Source: Pararhizobium antarcticum (GTDB lineage: Bacteria > Pseudomonadota > Alphaproteobacteria > Rhizobiales > Rhizobiaceae). From it: DNA of 64,000 nt. Below the pieces are notes generated by a model, which worked only from the letters and a program-made list of their open reading frames with translations, ran no database searches and was not told the DNA's origin. Below are positions 36,553 through 44,702 of the stretch, piece by piece. The stretch spans positions 1 through 64,000 of the forward strand of contig NZ_LSRP01000071.1 in the NCBI RefSeq assembly GCF_001885585.1, written 5' to 3'. The number at the start of each line of letters is the position of its first letter. The first letter of the stretch is position 1. Made by a program: the position numbers and the translations under genes.

Positions 36553-36795
36553 TTACTCGAAGTCTGGTGTGGGCCGCATCGAGCCGCGCTTTGTCGGGGC
36601 CAAGTCGATGCCGCCCACCGCCGCAAACCGGGCATTAATGGCCTGACCGAGGTTCTTCGGGGCGCTGGGCGGGCCGACAACCTGCCGCAGGATATCGCGA
36701 GCCTCTTCCTCCATCGACCGGCCATGTTCGGCGGCGCGCACGCGCAGGCGGCGCTTTACGTCATCGTCAAGGTTGCGAATCGTTATGCTGGCCAT
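36553..36795 (-). CDS. FitA-like ribbon-helix-helix antitoxin
   Basis: 80 aa from ATG 36795 (MASITIRNLDDDVKRRLRVR), a typical Arc/FitA ribbon-helix-helix start, with GGAGGGTATC before it; the longer frame from 36843 is rejected. The C-terminal half (GPPSAPKNLGQAIN onward) should wrap the PIN toxin. It should repress the operon by binding the palindrome upstream. Confidence 0.88.
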   Translation of the reverse strand: MASITIRNLDDDVKRRLRVRAAEHGRSMEEEARDILRQVVGPPSAPKNLGQAINARFAAVGGIDLAPTKRGSMRPTPDFE

Positions 36796-36829
36796 GATAC
36801 CCTCCGGTTTAAAGGCCAAAGATAGGCAG

Positions 36830-36846
36830 TGATAGCATTGCAATCA
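36830..36846. promoter_or_regulatory. Palindrome, candidate antitoxin operator
   Basis: TGATAGCATTGCAATCA reads TGAT-n-GCA-n-TGC-n-ATCA, an imperfect 17-bp palindrome 35 bases before the antitoxin start. This is the expected place for a FitAB/VapBC operator overlapping the cassette promoter. Confidence 0.45.
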
Positions 36847-36914
36847 AGCTAAAGCTGAGATGTTGAGTGGGTGAATTGCAGTCAATCGGCAGGATTACCG
36901 CTTTGTAAACCCAC

Positions 36915-37598
36915 CTATTTGTGGAGTGCGGTCAACCACGGTCGCATCTTTGGCATCGCTGCAGTCACCTCGACGTCCCGCAGCATCCTTCCCGCCACCA
37001 GCCCATCGCGCACCCAATCCAGCGCCTGCCACCAATCTTCATAGCCGCGCCGAGCGGCTGCGATCTGTTCAGGGTGCGGTCGCCAGGTCACCGGGCAGGC
37101 GAGGATCTCTATGGTTTTCCAAGTGCCGCGTGCCGTCGGGCCTTGAACCCGTATGCGCTCAAAGCCCACCACGATGGTGGCAGAACGTTCGCCATACTGA
37201 TTTTGCTTGGTCTCCACCGGCACGCAGCGCGGCACGACGCCGGGCATCCAGTCGGGCGTTATCCCCGCGCGCGCCATTTCGGCCACGCTGATCGCCATCC
37301 GAATGCCGCCGAGACTGTCAGGCATCCCCGCGACGGTGGCCGCCACCACCTCTGCATCGGCATGGGTGTAACTGCCCATCTTGTGTTGGCCGCCGTCCAC
37401 TTTACAGCCCAGCGCCGCGCGTTGCAGCAGGATGTATTCGAGGCCAAATCCATAGCCTTCTTCGATTGCATCCTTTGGTGGGGGCAGCTCCAGCTGCGCC
37501 TGTTCCGTGCGAAACGCCCATTCTAGCAGCGCTTGCACGCCCAGTGCGCGTTTAACCTTTACACCACCGGCGCGGCCAATCCGTCCGTGCATGCTCAT
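36915..37598 (-). CDS. Phage early hypothetical protein
   Basis: 227 aa, not recognised. Contains KVKRALGVQALLEWAFRTEQ near the start and DWMPGVVPRCVPVETKQNQY in the middle. Its ATG overlaps the stop of one frame of the methyltransferase gene upstream by 4 bases (ATGA), so it belongs to the early operon running from the excisionase-like gene. The defence cassette begins 120 bases downstream. Confidence 0.6.
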   Translation of the reverse strand: MSMHGRIGRAGGVKVKRALGVQALLEWAFRTEQAQLELPPPKDAIEEGYGFGLEYILLQRAALGCKVDGGQHKMGSYTHADAEVVAATVAGMPDSLGGIRMAISVAEMARAGITPDWMPGVVPRCVPVETKQNQYGERSATIVVGFERIRVQGPTARGTWKTIEILACPVTWRPHPEQIAAARRGYEDWWQALDWVRDGLVAGRMLRDVEVTAAMPKMRPWLTALHK

Positions 37599-38353
37599 GG
37601 CAGCGATCCGTCAAAGAGGCTCATCTGCGCTGGGCCCTCCGTTCCCTCGGTCGGCCGCCAGATCCAAGGGCCCGAGGCCATGGGCAGCTGCGAGAGAGCG
37701 CCACGCATGCGCTGCTGCCAGTGGATGAACTCCATTGCCGAGCAGGCGCAGAGCCCGTGCCCGATGGGCCAGCCCATCAGCCATCCGACGAAGAGCGGGT
37801 TCAGCCGCCGTCGTGCCCGGGCGTTCAGGATCCGTCGCGAGACGACCCGCCCATGTGAGGCAATCATTGAAGCCCACAGCGGGCGCGAGATCGGGGCGTG
37901 TGGACAGGACTGCCGTCCATCCGGCGTGATCGCCGGGACCGGGCGGATGAAGCCCTGCTCGGCCCGATAGTGCAGGATATCCATACGGCTCTTGCCATCG
38001 GCGCGGATGATGCTGGCCGGGCTGCTGCCCTTCCAGTTCTGCGCCGCCGGGGTCGGCCACTGGATCGCTTGCGCACTCAGCTTGGGTTCGCCCCGGCTGT
38101 TGATCTTGCCGCGCAGCCGGTCCACCTGATCGTTCGCAACGGGCGTTTGCCATTGTGTCGCCTGCGCTGGCAGGGGTGGCATCCCGCCCGAACCGTAACT
38201 CTGCCCCGGACCGCCCTTCGCACCATCTGTCGCCTTGGGCGTCGACCAGTTGCTGATGCCCAGCGCCAGCGCTTCCGCCTTGCGGGTAAAGTCGCTGTTG
38301 CCCGCTGGATTGTAGCGATCCGTGCCGGGATGCAGGCTCATCGGTGTGGGCCA
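37595..38353 (-). CDS. C-terminal half of the methyltransferase in the +1 frame
   Basis: Open frame overlapping the C5 methylase. From SSWPTPMSLHPG (38353) it shows repeated WPTP/STPKATDG-type motifs and ends with LNPLFVGWLMGWPIGHG and WQQRMRGALSQL, segments I know as the C-terminal part of phage cytosine methylases. About nine of ten third positions are G/C in a 45-codon stretch near 37,750. Its stop overlaps the next gene's ATG by 4 bases. It has no obvious own start, so it is probably the continuation of the same gene after a +1 shift. Confidence 0.5.
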   Translation of the reverse strand, partial: WPTPMSLHPGTDRYNPAGNSDFTRKAEALALGISNWSTPKATDGAKGGPGQSYGSGGMPPLPAQATQWQTPVANDQVDRLRGKINSRGEPKLSAQAIQWPTPAAQNWKGSSPASIIRADGKSRMDILHYRAEQGFIRPVPAITPDGRQSCPHAPISRPLWASMIASHGRVVSRRILNARARRRLNPLFVGWLMGWPIGHGLCACSAMEFIHWQQRMRGALSQLPMASGPWIWRPTEGTEGPAQMSLFDGSLP

Positions 38354-38861
38354 GGATGAAGATGCGGAGCCGCTGGTGCGGCGCGCCGACTTCTGCCGCG
38401 CTGAACAGGCCCGCCGCAGGCGTGTAGCCCATGCCCCAAAGCTCTCGCAGGACGGTTTCAAGGCCGAGGGTGACATGCCCGGTGACATTTTCGAGGAAGA
38501 CCCACTCGGGGGCGCATTCCCGGATGACGCGGGCGACCTCGGGCCACAGGTGACGGGGATCGTTTGCGCCACCGCGCTTTCCAGCTGCGCTGAACGGTTG
38601 GCAGGGATATCCGGCGAGGACGGCGTCGAAGGCGCCGCGGAAGGGCCGTGCGTCGAAGCTGCGCAGGTCGTCCCAGATTGGGGCCGGGGCGAAGTACCCA
38701 GTGCGCTGGGCGGCGACGAGGACGGCGCGGGGCCAGTCTTCCCATTCGACAAAGGCGCGGGTGTGATAGCCGGGCTCGGCGAGCATGAGGCCCAGATCAA
38801 GGCCTCCACCGCCTGCGCAGAGGGACAATCCATGCCGGGGACGTGACACCATGCCATTCAC
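37611..38861 (-). CDS. C5 cytosine DNA methyltransferase (frame with catalytic motifs)
   Basis: 416-codon frame. Its first 170 residues carry C5 methylase motifs: I LCAGGGGLDLG, IV GYPCQPFSAAG with the catalytic Cys, VI ENV, and VIII APHQRLRIFILA. A motif X-like LLGNGVHPLAAAHAW appears near the end. The ATG overlaps the upstream stop (ATGA). From about 38,345 onward third-position GC falls to about half, while the overlapping frame becomes strongly coding-like, so the gene may switch frame. Possibly a frameshifted gene. Confidence 0.65.
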   Translation of the reverse strand: MNGMVSRPRHGLSLCAGGGGLDLGLMLAEPGYHTRAFVEWEDWPRAVLVAAQRTGYFAPAPIWDDLRSFDARPFRGAFDAVLAGYPCQPFSAAGKRGGANDPRHLWPEVARVIRECAPEWVFLENVTGHVTLGLETVLRELWGMGYTPAAGLFSAAEVGAPHQRLRIFILAHTDEPASRHGSLQSSGQQRLYPQGGSAGAGHQQLVDAQGDRWCEGRSGAELRFGRDATPASAGDTMANARCERSGGPAARQDQQPGRTQAECASDPVADPGGAELEGQQPGQHHPRRWQEPYGYPALSGRAGLHPPGPGDHAGWTAVLSTRPDLAPAVGFNDCLTWAGRLATDPERPGTTAAEPALRRMADGLAHRARALRLLGNGVHPLAAAHAWRSLAAAHGLGPLDLAADRGNGGPSADEPL

Positions 38862-39826
38862 CGCACCCCTCGCATCCGGAGCCGTTCGGCTGTGACCAGG
38901 CCACGCACCAGCATCAAGTCACGGATGCTGTTGTTGATCGCGCTGACGGGCAGGAAGCCATCGGCGTTGACCATCTTGGCGTAGAACGCCGCCTTCTCGT
39001 CGTCGCTGAGCCGGGGAGAATCCACGCGCTTGCGCTGTTGCTTGGACTTTTGACTTTTGGCGTTTGCAAAGGTCGCCTGCGCATCGCGCTGGGCTGTCCG
39101 TTCCATGAACCGGTCGAGGGCTTTGGGGCCATCGGGCGGATTGGGATGATCGGTTCTGGTCTCGGTGGCCGTCTCGATGATCCGCTTCTGTGACAAGCCG
39201 AGGTCATCGATCCAGCGGCGAACATGCGTTCTGGCTGGCCAGCCTTGCCACCATGCGGGCAGGGTGGCATTGGCGGCAAAGCCCAGAGCAGTCAGCAACT
39301 CTGCGAAAAACTGATCAAAATCGGAATCGCGCGCTTGCGCGTCCTCCTCCTCCTTTACAGGTTTACTTAAGGGTTCTCTTACAAGGTTAGTCTCCGGATT
39401 CCGGAGATGGCTTTGGGCAAAATCCGGAGATGGCTTTGCCGAAAATCCGGAGATGGCCCTATCTCCGGTTTCCGGAGTTGGGTCGGCATCTTGTTCGTCA
39501 TCCGTTCCGCAAGAGCCGTGTCCGGTTTCCGGAGTTGGCTCTTGTGGAAACCCTGCCTCAAATCCCAGGATGTAGCGTGTGGCTTGGCGTTTATGGGTGC
39601 GCGGATCATGGACCCGGACGCGGTGAATCAGGCGCAGCTCTTCCAGCTTGGCGAGGTGTTCGTTCAGCGCCGAGATCGACATTTCCGCATCGTCGGCCAG
39701 CCGCGCCTGCGTCGGGAAGCAGCCGAAATCCGGGTTGTGCCGGTCGCACAGAAACCACAGCACGATTTTGGTGGCAGGCTTCAGCCCGCGTTGCTGGATG
39801 GCCCAGACGGTCGCCTTGTGGCTCAT
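38858..39826 (-). CDS. Lambda-O-like replication initiator (helix-turn-helix)
   Basis: 322 aa. The N-terminal winged-helix domain (1-100) begins MSHKATVWAIQQRGLKPATK and includes FPTQARLADDAEMSISALNE. A low-complexity linker (about 100-155) follows, encoded by repeated DNA, then a C-terminal domain (160-322). This order, with an origin inside the linker, is that of lambda O-type initiators. No helicase or loader gene is seen next to it. Overlaps both neighbours by 4 bases. Confidence 0.65.
   Translation of the reverse strand: MSHKATVWAIQQRGLKPATKIVLWFLCDRHNPDFGCFPTQARLADDAEMSISALNEHLAKLEELRLIHRVRVHDPRTHKRQATRYILGFEAGFPQEPTPETGHGSCGTDDEQDADPTPETGDRAISGFSAKPSPDFAQSHLRNPETNLVREPLSKPVKEEEDAQARDSDFDQFFAELLTALGFAANATLPAWWQGWPARTHVRRWIDDLGLSQKRIIETATETRTDHPNPPDGPKALDRFMERTAQRDAQATFANAKSQKSKQQRKRVDSPRLSDDEKAAFYAKMVNADGFLPVSAINNSIRDLMLVRGLVTAERLRMRGVR
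39393..39538. repeat. Iterons, putative phage replication origin
   Basis: Five copies of CCGGAG(A/T)TGG at 39401-39410, 39424-39433, 39447-39456, 39472-39481 and 39529-39538. Three of them extend to TCCGG(A/T)TTCCGGAG(A/T)TGG (39393-39410, 39464-39481, 39521-39538), which also contains a TCCGG-CCGGA inverted repeat. They lie inside the initiator gene, as the iterons of lambda lie inside gene O. Confidence 0.6.
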
Positions 39827-40218
39827 GGCCGGACCCTCCGCGCCGGGATGTGCACACGATTGGTGAAGCCATTGTCAGCGAGTGCGCTAAGCGCATCGTC
39901 GACGGACCGCACCAGTGCCCAGCCGAAGCCCTGCGCGCAGACCGTGTCGCGAAACACCTCCTGCGATTTGCGCAACCGCCCCGTCTCGCTTTTGACCTCG
40001 AGGAACAGCACGCGGCCGCCGGAGATCACGATCAAGTCGGCAAAGCCGGAATGGACGCCCATGCCGACAAGGATGGACTGACGCCTGGCACCGCGCGGCC
40101 CAGCTTCGGTCACCTCGTTGACGCAGTGATGGACAATGGCATCTCGGGGCAGAGCAAAGCGCAGCGCCTGCACGATGGCGCGCTGGGCATCGGCTTCGGG
40201 TGTGCTGCGCCGGTTCAT
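39823..40218 (-). CDS. VRR-NUC domain nuclease
   Basis: 131 aa from ATG 40218 (MNRRSTPEADAQRAIVQALR). The VRR-NUC form of the PD-(D/E)XK core is clear: Asp in SGFADLIVISGG, Glu-x-Lys in LFLEVKSETGRL, and a downstream Gln in RKSQEVF. Stand-alone phage VRR-NUC proteins may act as Holliday-junction-type nucleases in recombination or packaging. Overlaps both neighbours by 4 bases. Confidence 0.85.
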   Translation of the reverse strand: MNRRSTPEADAQRAIVQALRFALPRDAIVHHCVNEVTEAGPRGARRQSILVGMGVHSGFADLIVISGGRVLFLEVKSETGRLRKSQEVFRDTVCAQGFGWALVRSVDDALSALADNGFTNRVHIPARRVRP

Positions 40219-40478
40219 GCGGCACCGCCTTTCGCGAACGCGGCGGCGGCGATGGCATGCAGGGGGCGTCGGTCCAGCAGGCGCAGCAGGTCGAGGGCAT
40301 CGGCACATTCACCGGCATCGCCGGTTTGTCCGACGACCACACGGGCCGCGAGGATGACCAGCGATTCCGGATGCTGCGTGGTATCGGCCAGGACGCCGCG
40401 CGCCTCGGCCAAGCGGTCGTGCAGCCAGTCGCCGGTGCTTGGGGCTGGGACGAGGGGATGGGGCAAAAGGGCGGTCAT
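40215..40478 (-). CDS. Early phage hypothetical protein
   Basis: 87 aa from ATG 40478 (MTALLPHPLVPAPSTGDWLH). Helical, Ala/Leu-rich, with one cysteine. Overlaps the excisionase-like gene and the VRR-NUC gene by 4 bases each. No family recognised. Confidence 0.55.
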   Translation of the reverse strand: MTALLPHPLVPAPSTGDWLHDRLAEARGVLADTTQHPESLVILAARVVVGQTGDAGECADALDLLRLLDRRPLHAIAAAAFAKGGAA

Positions 40479-40720
40479 CGACGGCCACCCGCGCGCCGAG
40501 AAATCGGAACTTCCTGCAATTGCAGCCAATCATGCACGGCGTCGCGACGATAATAGACTTTGCGACCGGCGCGCACACAGGGCGGCCCAAAGCGTTGCGC
40601 TTCCCATCGGCGAAGGGTGTCGACGGTTAAGTCCAGTTCAACGGCCAAGTCCACACGGCTGATCCAACCGCTCAGCAATTCACCCGTGGCGGTTCGCGCC
40701 GAAGTTCCCGCTGCTGTCAT
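40475..40720 (-). CDS. MerR-like helix-turn-helix (excisionase/AlpA type)
   Basis: 81 aa from ATG 40720. Contains a winged helix of the HTH_17 type: ISRVDLAVELDLTVDTLRRW followed by the wing GPPCVRAGRKVYYRRDAV. Such proteins act as excisionases or early activators. First gene of the minus-strand early operon and divergent from the integrase, with a 600-base control region between. Confidence 0.75.
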   Translation of the reverse strand: MTAAGTSARTATGELLSGWISRVDLAVELDLTVDTLRRWEAQRFGPPCVRAGRKVYYRRDAVHDWLQLQEVPISRRAGGRR

Positions 40721-41319
40721 CTTCTGTCTCCCGATTATCGCCCGGAATGGGCTGATCTCCGGTGTCATGAGGCGCAGACGCGAATGGGTGGCGGGAAGGC
40801 AGTGACCGGCGGTGATGCGCCAAAAGCTTGCCGGGCATTGTTTTTATTAAATATTCGGGGAATCTGGTGCGGTTCAGCGCCGGGCTCGAAGCTCGTGGCT
40901 GGGCCTGCGACAGCTGATCCGGATCGGCGCAGACCATTCGCCACGGCTCATTTTCCGAATTTCGCAGCGTTTTGCGCGTGTTCGGCGGCATAAGCAGGGT
41001 TTGGCAGGGGTGGCAGAGGGTCCAGACCCTTGCCGGTCATTGATTTCATTCGAGATTTACAAAATCAGCGCGTGTTTGGGCTGGCATGCCTTGGCAGAGG
41101 TTCATCTGCGCGGGCATCCTGGTGGCGACTTGCAACATCTGCACTGCTGATCTCGGGCCAAAACGCATGGCGGTTCCGAAATTCTCCCATGATTTCAGTG
41201 ACCGGCAAGCATCGGACGCATGATCGCCGGTCACCGCCTGATTGCCGCGCCAGGCACCATGCTTTGCTTGATAAGGGCGCGAATCTACGCCTGTGTCATC
41301 GGCGACAGGAGGTGCAGAC
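40721..41319. promoter_or_regulatory. Control region between excisionase-like gene and integrase
   Basis: About 600 bases with no convincing gene. TGACCGGC or its complement occurs at 40803-40810, 41032-41039, 41199-41206 and 41226-41233, in inverted pairs; the last two with GGTGAT/ATC flanks look like binding sites for integrase arms, excisionase or a repressor. AT-rich tract TTTTTATTAAATATTC at about 40,841 may be a promoter. No CI-type repressor gene is seen nearby. Confidence 0.4.
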
Positions 41320-42573
41320 ATGGTCAAGAGGTTGCGATTGAACGATAAAATTGTGAGGGAACAGGTCCCGGAGGAGGGTCGCCACTACCAAGTGTTCGAC
41401 ACGGAGGTGCGGGGCTTTTCCATCCGCATCCTCCAATCAGGAGGTCGGTCTTTTTCACTGGATTACCGCTTTGCGGGGGCCCAGCGCCGCATGGCCATCG
41501 GGCGGTGGCCTGAATGGACGGTGACCGCTGCGCGGGAGCGCGCAAGGGATCTGCGCCGCGTGATCGAAGAGGGTGGGGATCCACTGGGCACGCGGGGCGA
41601 GTTGCGCGAAGCTCCACGGTTCAGCGACATGATCGACCGCTATCTGGCGGAGCATGTGCCGCATCTGGCCAAAACCAATGCCTCGGACCAGCAGGCGATG
41701 CTGACAAAGCTTGTGGCTCCGCATTGGGGCAGGAAGCTGGTGACCGAGATCACGCCGCATGATGTGGCGAAACTGCTGAACATCATCGCCAAGGGTAGGG
41801 CACGCCCATCGAAGGAAAAGCCAAACAACCGCGCGCGCAAGCTGCAGGGCGTGAAGCCCACGCCGATCCGCGCCAACCGGGTGGGCGAAGTGCTGCGCAA
41901 GATGTTCACGCTGGCCATCAGCTGGGGCTGGCGGATGGACAACCCGGCCTCTGGCTTCAAGAAGCGGATCGAGAACGAACGCGAACGCTTCCTGTCGCAG
42001 GAGGAAATTGGCAGGCTGGCTGAGGTGTTGGATGCAGCCACCGATCAGCGCGGGGCGGGGATCATCCGTCTTTGCATGTTGACTGGCAGCCGGGTGGGCG
42101 AGGTGCGGCAGGCGCGGTTTGAACAGTTCAATCTGGAGCTGGGCAGCTGGTCAAAACCTGCCGCCAGCACCAAACAGCGCAAAATCCACCGTATCCCGAT
42201 CTCGGCCGAGGTCGCAACAATCGTGCGTCAGCGCCAGCTTTTGGTGCCAAAGGGCAATCCATGGCTGTTCCCCGGCGATGCGCCCGGCCAGCCCGTCAAG
42301 GAAATCCGCCGGTTCTGGATCAACGTCCAGAAGGATGCCAAACTGCCCGAAGTCCGGATCCATGATTTACGCCACACCTTCGCCTCCCTGCTGGTCAGTG
42401 GCGGGGCCTCGCTCGAGATGATCGGCAAGCTCTTGGGCCACAGCCAGATGCAGACGACCCAGCGTTATGCACACCTGATGGATTCCCCACTTCGGGCGGG
42501 CGTCGATGCCGTTGCCAGCATGTTCCGGCCCCGCCCGAAGATCGTGCATGATGCAGACAAGAAAACCGCGTGA
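41320..42573 (+). CDS. Tyrosine-family phage integrase
   Basis: 417 aa from ATG 41320 with ACAGGAGG ten bases upstream. An N-terminal DUF4102-type arm-binding domain (about 1-100) precedes a SAM-like core-binding domain and the catalytic domain. Catalytic residues: Arg in LTGSRVGEVR, Lys in STKQRKIHR, HDLRHTFAS (His, Arg), His in LLGHSQ and Tyr in TTQRYAHL. Complete set, so probably active. Likely inserts the element at the tRNA(fMet) site found at 47,954. Confidence 0.93.
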   Translation: MVKRLRLNDKIVREQVPEEGRHYQVFDTEVRGFSIRILQSGGRSFSLDYRFAGAQRRMAIGRWPEWTVTAARERARDLRRVIEEGGDPLGTRGELREAPRFSDMIDRYLAEHVPHLAKTNASDQQAMLTKLVAPHWGRKLVTEITPHDVAKLLNIIAKGRARPSKEKPNNRARKLQGVKPTPIRANRVGEVLRKMFTLAISWGWRMDNPASGFKKRIENERERFLSQEEIGRLAEVLDAATDQRGAGIIRLCMLTGSRVGEVRQARFEQFNLELGSWSKPAASTKQRKIHRIPISAEVATIVRQRQLLVPKGNPWLFPGDAPGQPVKEIRRFWINVQKDAKLPEVRIHDLRHTFASLLVSGGASLEMIGKLLGHSQMQTTQRYAHLMDSPLRAGVDAVASMFRPRPKIVHDADKKTA

Positions 42574-42585
42574 CGCGGCGGCCCT

Positions 42586-43182
42586 TCAGCTTTCGCCGCG
42601 CAGTTTCCGCCAGATCGGCCGCACCCTGCGACGGATGGTGCTTTCATCTGGCACTTGGCCGTTTTGCGCCACCTGGGCAAACCAGTCCTGAAGTTCTGCG
42701 ACAAGCTCTGACTGGTTGGCGGGCACGCCTTTTTCGTGAACACGCTGGATGACCGTGACGTACATCCCCTCCCAATCGTAGGGCGAGCCGGATCCCGTGC
42801 CACCGCCAACGCGGCGCAACAGGTCGTGTTCTTCCTCAAATCTCAGTACCTCGTGGCCAGCGATCTGCAGGTCGGAAATCGAGATATCCACCCCATCGCT
42901 GGGTTCGGTGACATAAACCCAACCCTCCGAACCGGCGGGCATGATCCGCATCAGCTTCACCACAGTCGGGCCGGTCCCGCAGCGACGAAACATCGGTAGA
43001 ATATCCATGGGAGATATGATGACCTTTCCTGAAACCCTGTCCGCGCCACATGTGACGGTGGAAATGCCCGTCAGGATATCCAGCTTGCCGTCGCACGCCC
43101 ATCCGGCAATATCTGCAATCATGCACGCCCAGCGCGCAGCCGTTTCTTGTACAGTAAAGAATACTCGTGGTGGTAAGGCCAT
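42586..43182 (-). CDS. Hypothetical protein next to integrase
   Basis: 198 aa from ATG 43182 (MALPPRVFFTVQETAARWAC). The first ~50 residues look like a helix-turn-helix or excisionase-like start (VQETAARWACMIADIAGWAC), and the C-terminal part (NQSELVAELQDWFAQ...TIRRRVRPIWRKL) resembles small replication or partition-associated domains. Convergent with the integrase gene with 12 bases between stops. Such proteins follow integrases in Rhodobacterales elements; role unknown. Confidence 0.6.
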   Translation of the reverse strand: MALPPRVFFTVQETAARWACMIADIAGWACDGKLDILTGISTVTCGADRVSGKVIISPMDILPMFRRCGTGPTVVKLMRIMPAGSEGWVYVTEPSDGVDISISDLQIAGHEVLRFEEEHDLLRRVGGGTGSGSPYDWEGMYVTVIQRVHEKGVPANQSELVAELQDWFAQVAQNGQVPDESTIRRRVRPIWRKLRGES

Positions 43183-43426
43183 TCTGACTTCCGTCCCCAT
43201 TCTGAGCTTCCGCCGGATTCCACCTCAACGGGTGGTTTCTGCGTTAGGCTGGTGAGAGGGTCGAGACGTCAGGGCGTATGGTTCTCGTAGGCGCTCTGCG
43301 CCATCAAAGCAGGATGTGCTTCGACCGAATCAACCATACCGCGTTAATCTACAAGGCGACTCGCCCTCTAGTACACGCTACGATAGGGTCCACGTTAAAA
43401 CCTGTCGTAGAGGGAAAAGAATCGTC

Positions 43427-44419
43427 ATGTCATTCCACAAGGCGCAGGATCTGCTCAAACTGGCCGAACTGGCTGCATCCCGTCACAGCGGGATCAGCTT
43501 GCCGGATATTGCTGTGGAATTCGGGGTGAACATGCGGACGGCCCAGCGCATGGTGCGCGCGCTCGAGAGCACCTTTCCCAGCGTTTCAATCAAAACCGAC
43601 GGTGATCGCAGGCGCTGGTGGAAGCTGCGCGACACGGCGATGCTCGGAATGCGGGGCATTTATGACCGCGAATTAGTGGCGCTTGAGATGGCCATCCGGC
43701 GCGCAGAACGCGAAGGCGCGCAGTCGGAAGTTGAGGCGCTGCAAGCATTGCGCGGGCGCTTAGTGGCTACCCTACCATCTGCCCACGCAAGGCGCGCCGA
43801 GGTGGATGCCGAAGCGGTGCTGGAAGCGCAGGGCTACGCCTGCCGTCCTGGCCCGAAGGTGAGAGCGTCGCCAATGGTGACCGGCGCAATCGCCGAAGCG
43901 CTGAAGGCACCCTTTTCGCTGACCATCCGGTATAAAGGCAAGCAGGATGCCGAACCACTGGATCGGACGGTTGAACCTTACGGCATGCTGCTGGGCACGC
44001 GGCATTATCTGATCGCCCGCGACCCGAGCAAAGGGTCCGCGTTTCGGCGCTTTCGCCTGGATCGGATCATGGATGCCAAGATTACCGGGCAGTCCTTCGT
44101 GCGGGACAAGGATTTCGACCTCGACGCCTATGCCGCCCAGTCGTTCGGGTCGTTCCACTCGGACGCGGAGTTCGGCCTGGTCGTCTGGCGCTTCACCCCG
44201 GCCGCGGCCGCTTCCGCTCGTGAATTCGTGTTCCATCCAGACCAGGTATTCACCGACCACGCTGATGGGGGGCTGATCGTCACGTTCAGAGCCAGCGGTT
44301 GGATCGAGATGGCTTGGCATCTGTACCAGTGGGGCGACACGGTCGAGGTGATTGAGCCGCCGCCCTTGCGGGAGATGGTTGACTTATGGCACAATCCTCA
44401 CATTTGGGTCTTGCCCTGA
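43427..44419 (+). CDS. WYL-domain transcriptional regulator
   Basis: 330 aa from ATG 43427. An N-terminal helix-turn-helix (residues 5-60: LPDIAVEFGVNMRTAQRMVR) is followed by a WYL domain (about 150-230: LTIRYKGKQDAEPLDRTVEP, GTRHYLIARDP) and a C-terminal WCX-type segment. WYL regulators sense nucleic acid ligands and often control defence loci. It stands 280 bases before an ABC-3C operon of the same strand and may regulate it. 44420-44702 holds no gene. Confidence 0.85.
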   Translation: MSFHKAQDLLKLAELAASRHSGISLPDIAVEFGVNMRTAQRMVRALESTFPSVSIKTDGDRRRWWKLRDTAMLGMRGIYDRELVALEMAIRRAEREGAQSEVEALQALRGRLVATLPSAHARRAEVDAEAVLEAQGYACRPGPKVRASPMVTGAIAEALKAPFSLTIRYKGKQDAEPLDRTVEPYGMLLGTRHYLIARDPSKGSAFRRFRLDRIMDAKITGQSFVRDKDFDLDAYAAQSFGSFHSDAEFGLVVWRFTPAAAASAREFVFHPDQVFTDHADGGLIVTFRASGWIEMAWHLYQWGDTVEVIEPPPLREMVDLWHNPHIWVLP

Positions 44420-44702
44420 ATTTGCGGCAGCGGGAATCAGCTTGGGCGAACGGCGGGCAAGTGGATCGCGATCAACCTGAGAAGTAGCGATAGGAAATGT
44501 TGTATGGGGCGAAGTAGGTATGCCGCAATAAGGCAAAGACGTCGCTGCCGCAGAGAGGCGCGTCAAGCAGCTCACTGCTGTAAGTTGCAGGCTCTTCCCA
44601 ATAAATATGTTAACACGCAATTGCCGTCTAATGCTGTTTCTGAAGCGCTCGGCTTTCTTGCCGGACCCGTTCTTCTCATGACCAACCGCTAGGAATTTAT
44701 AA

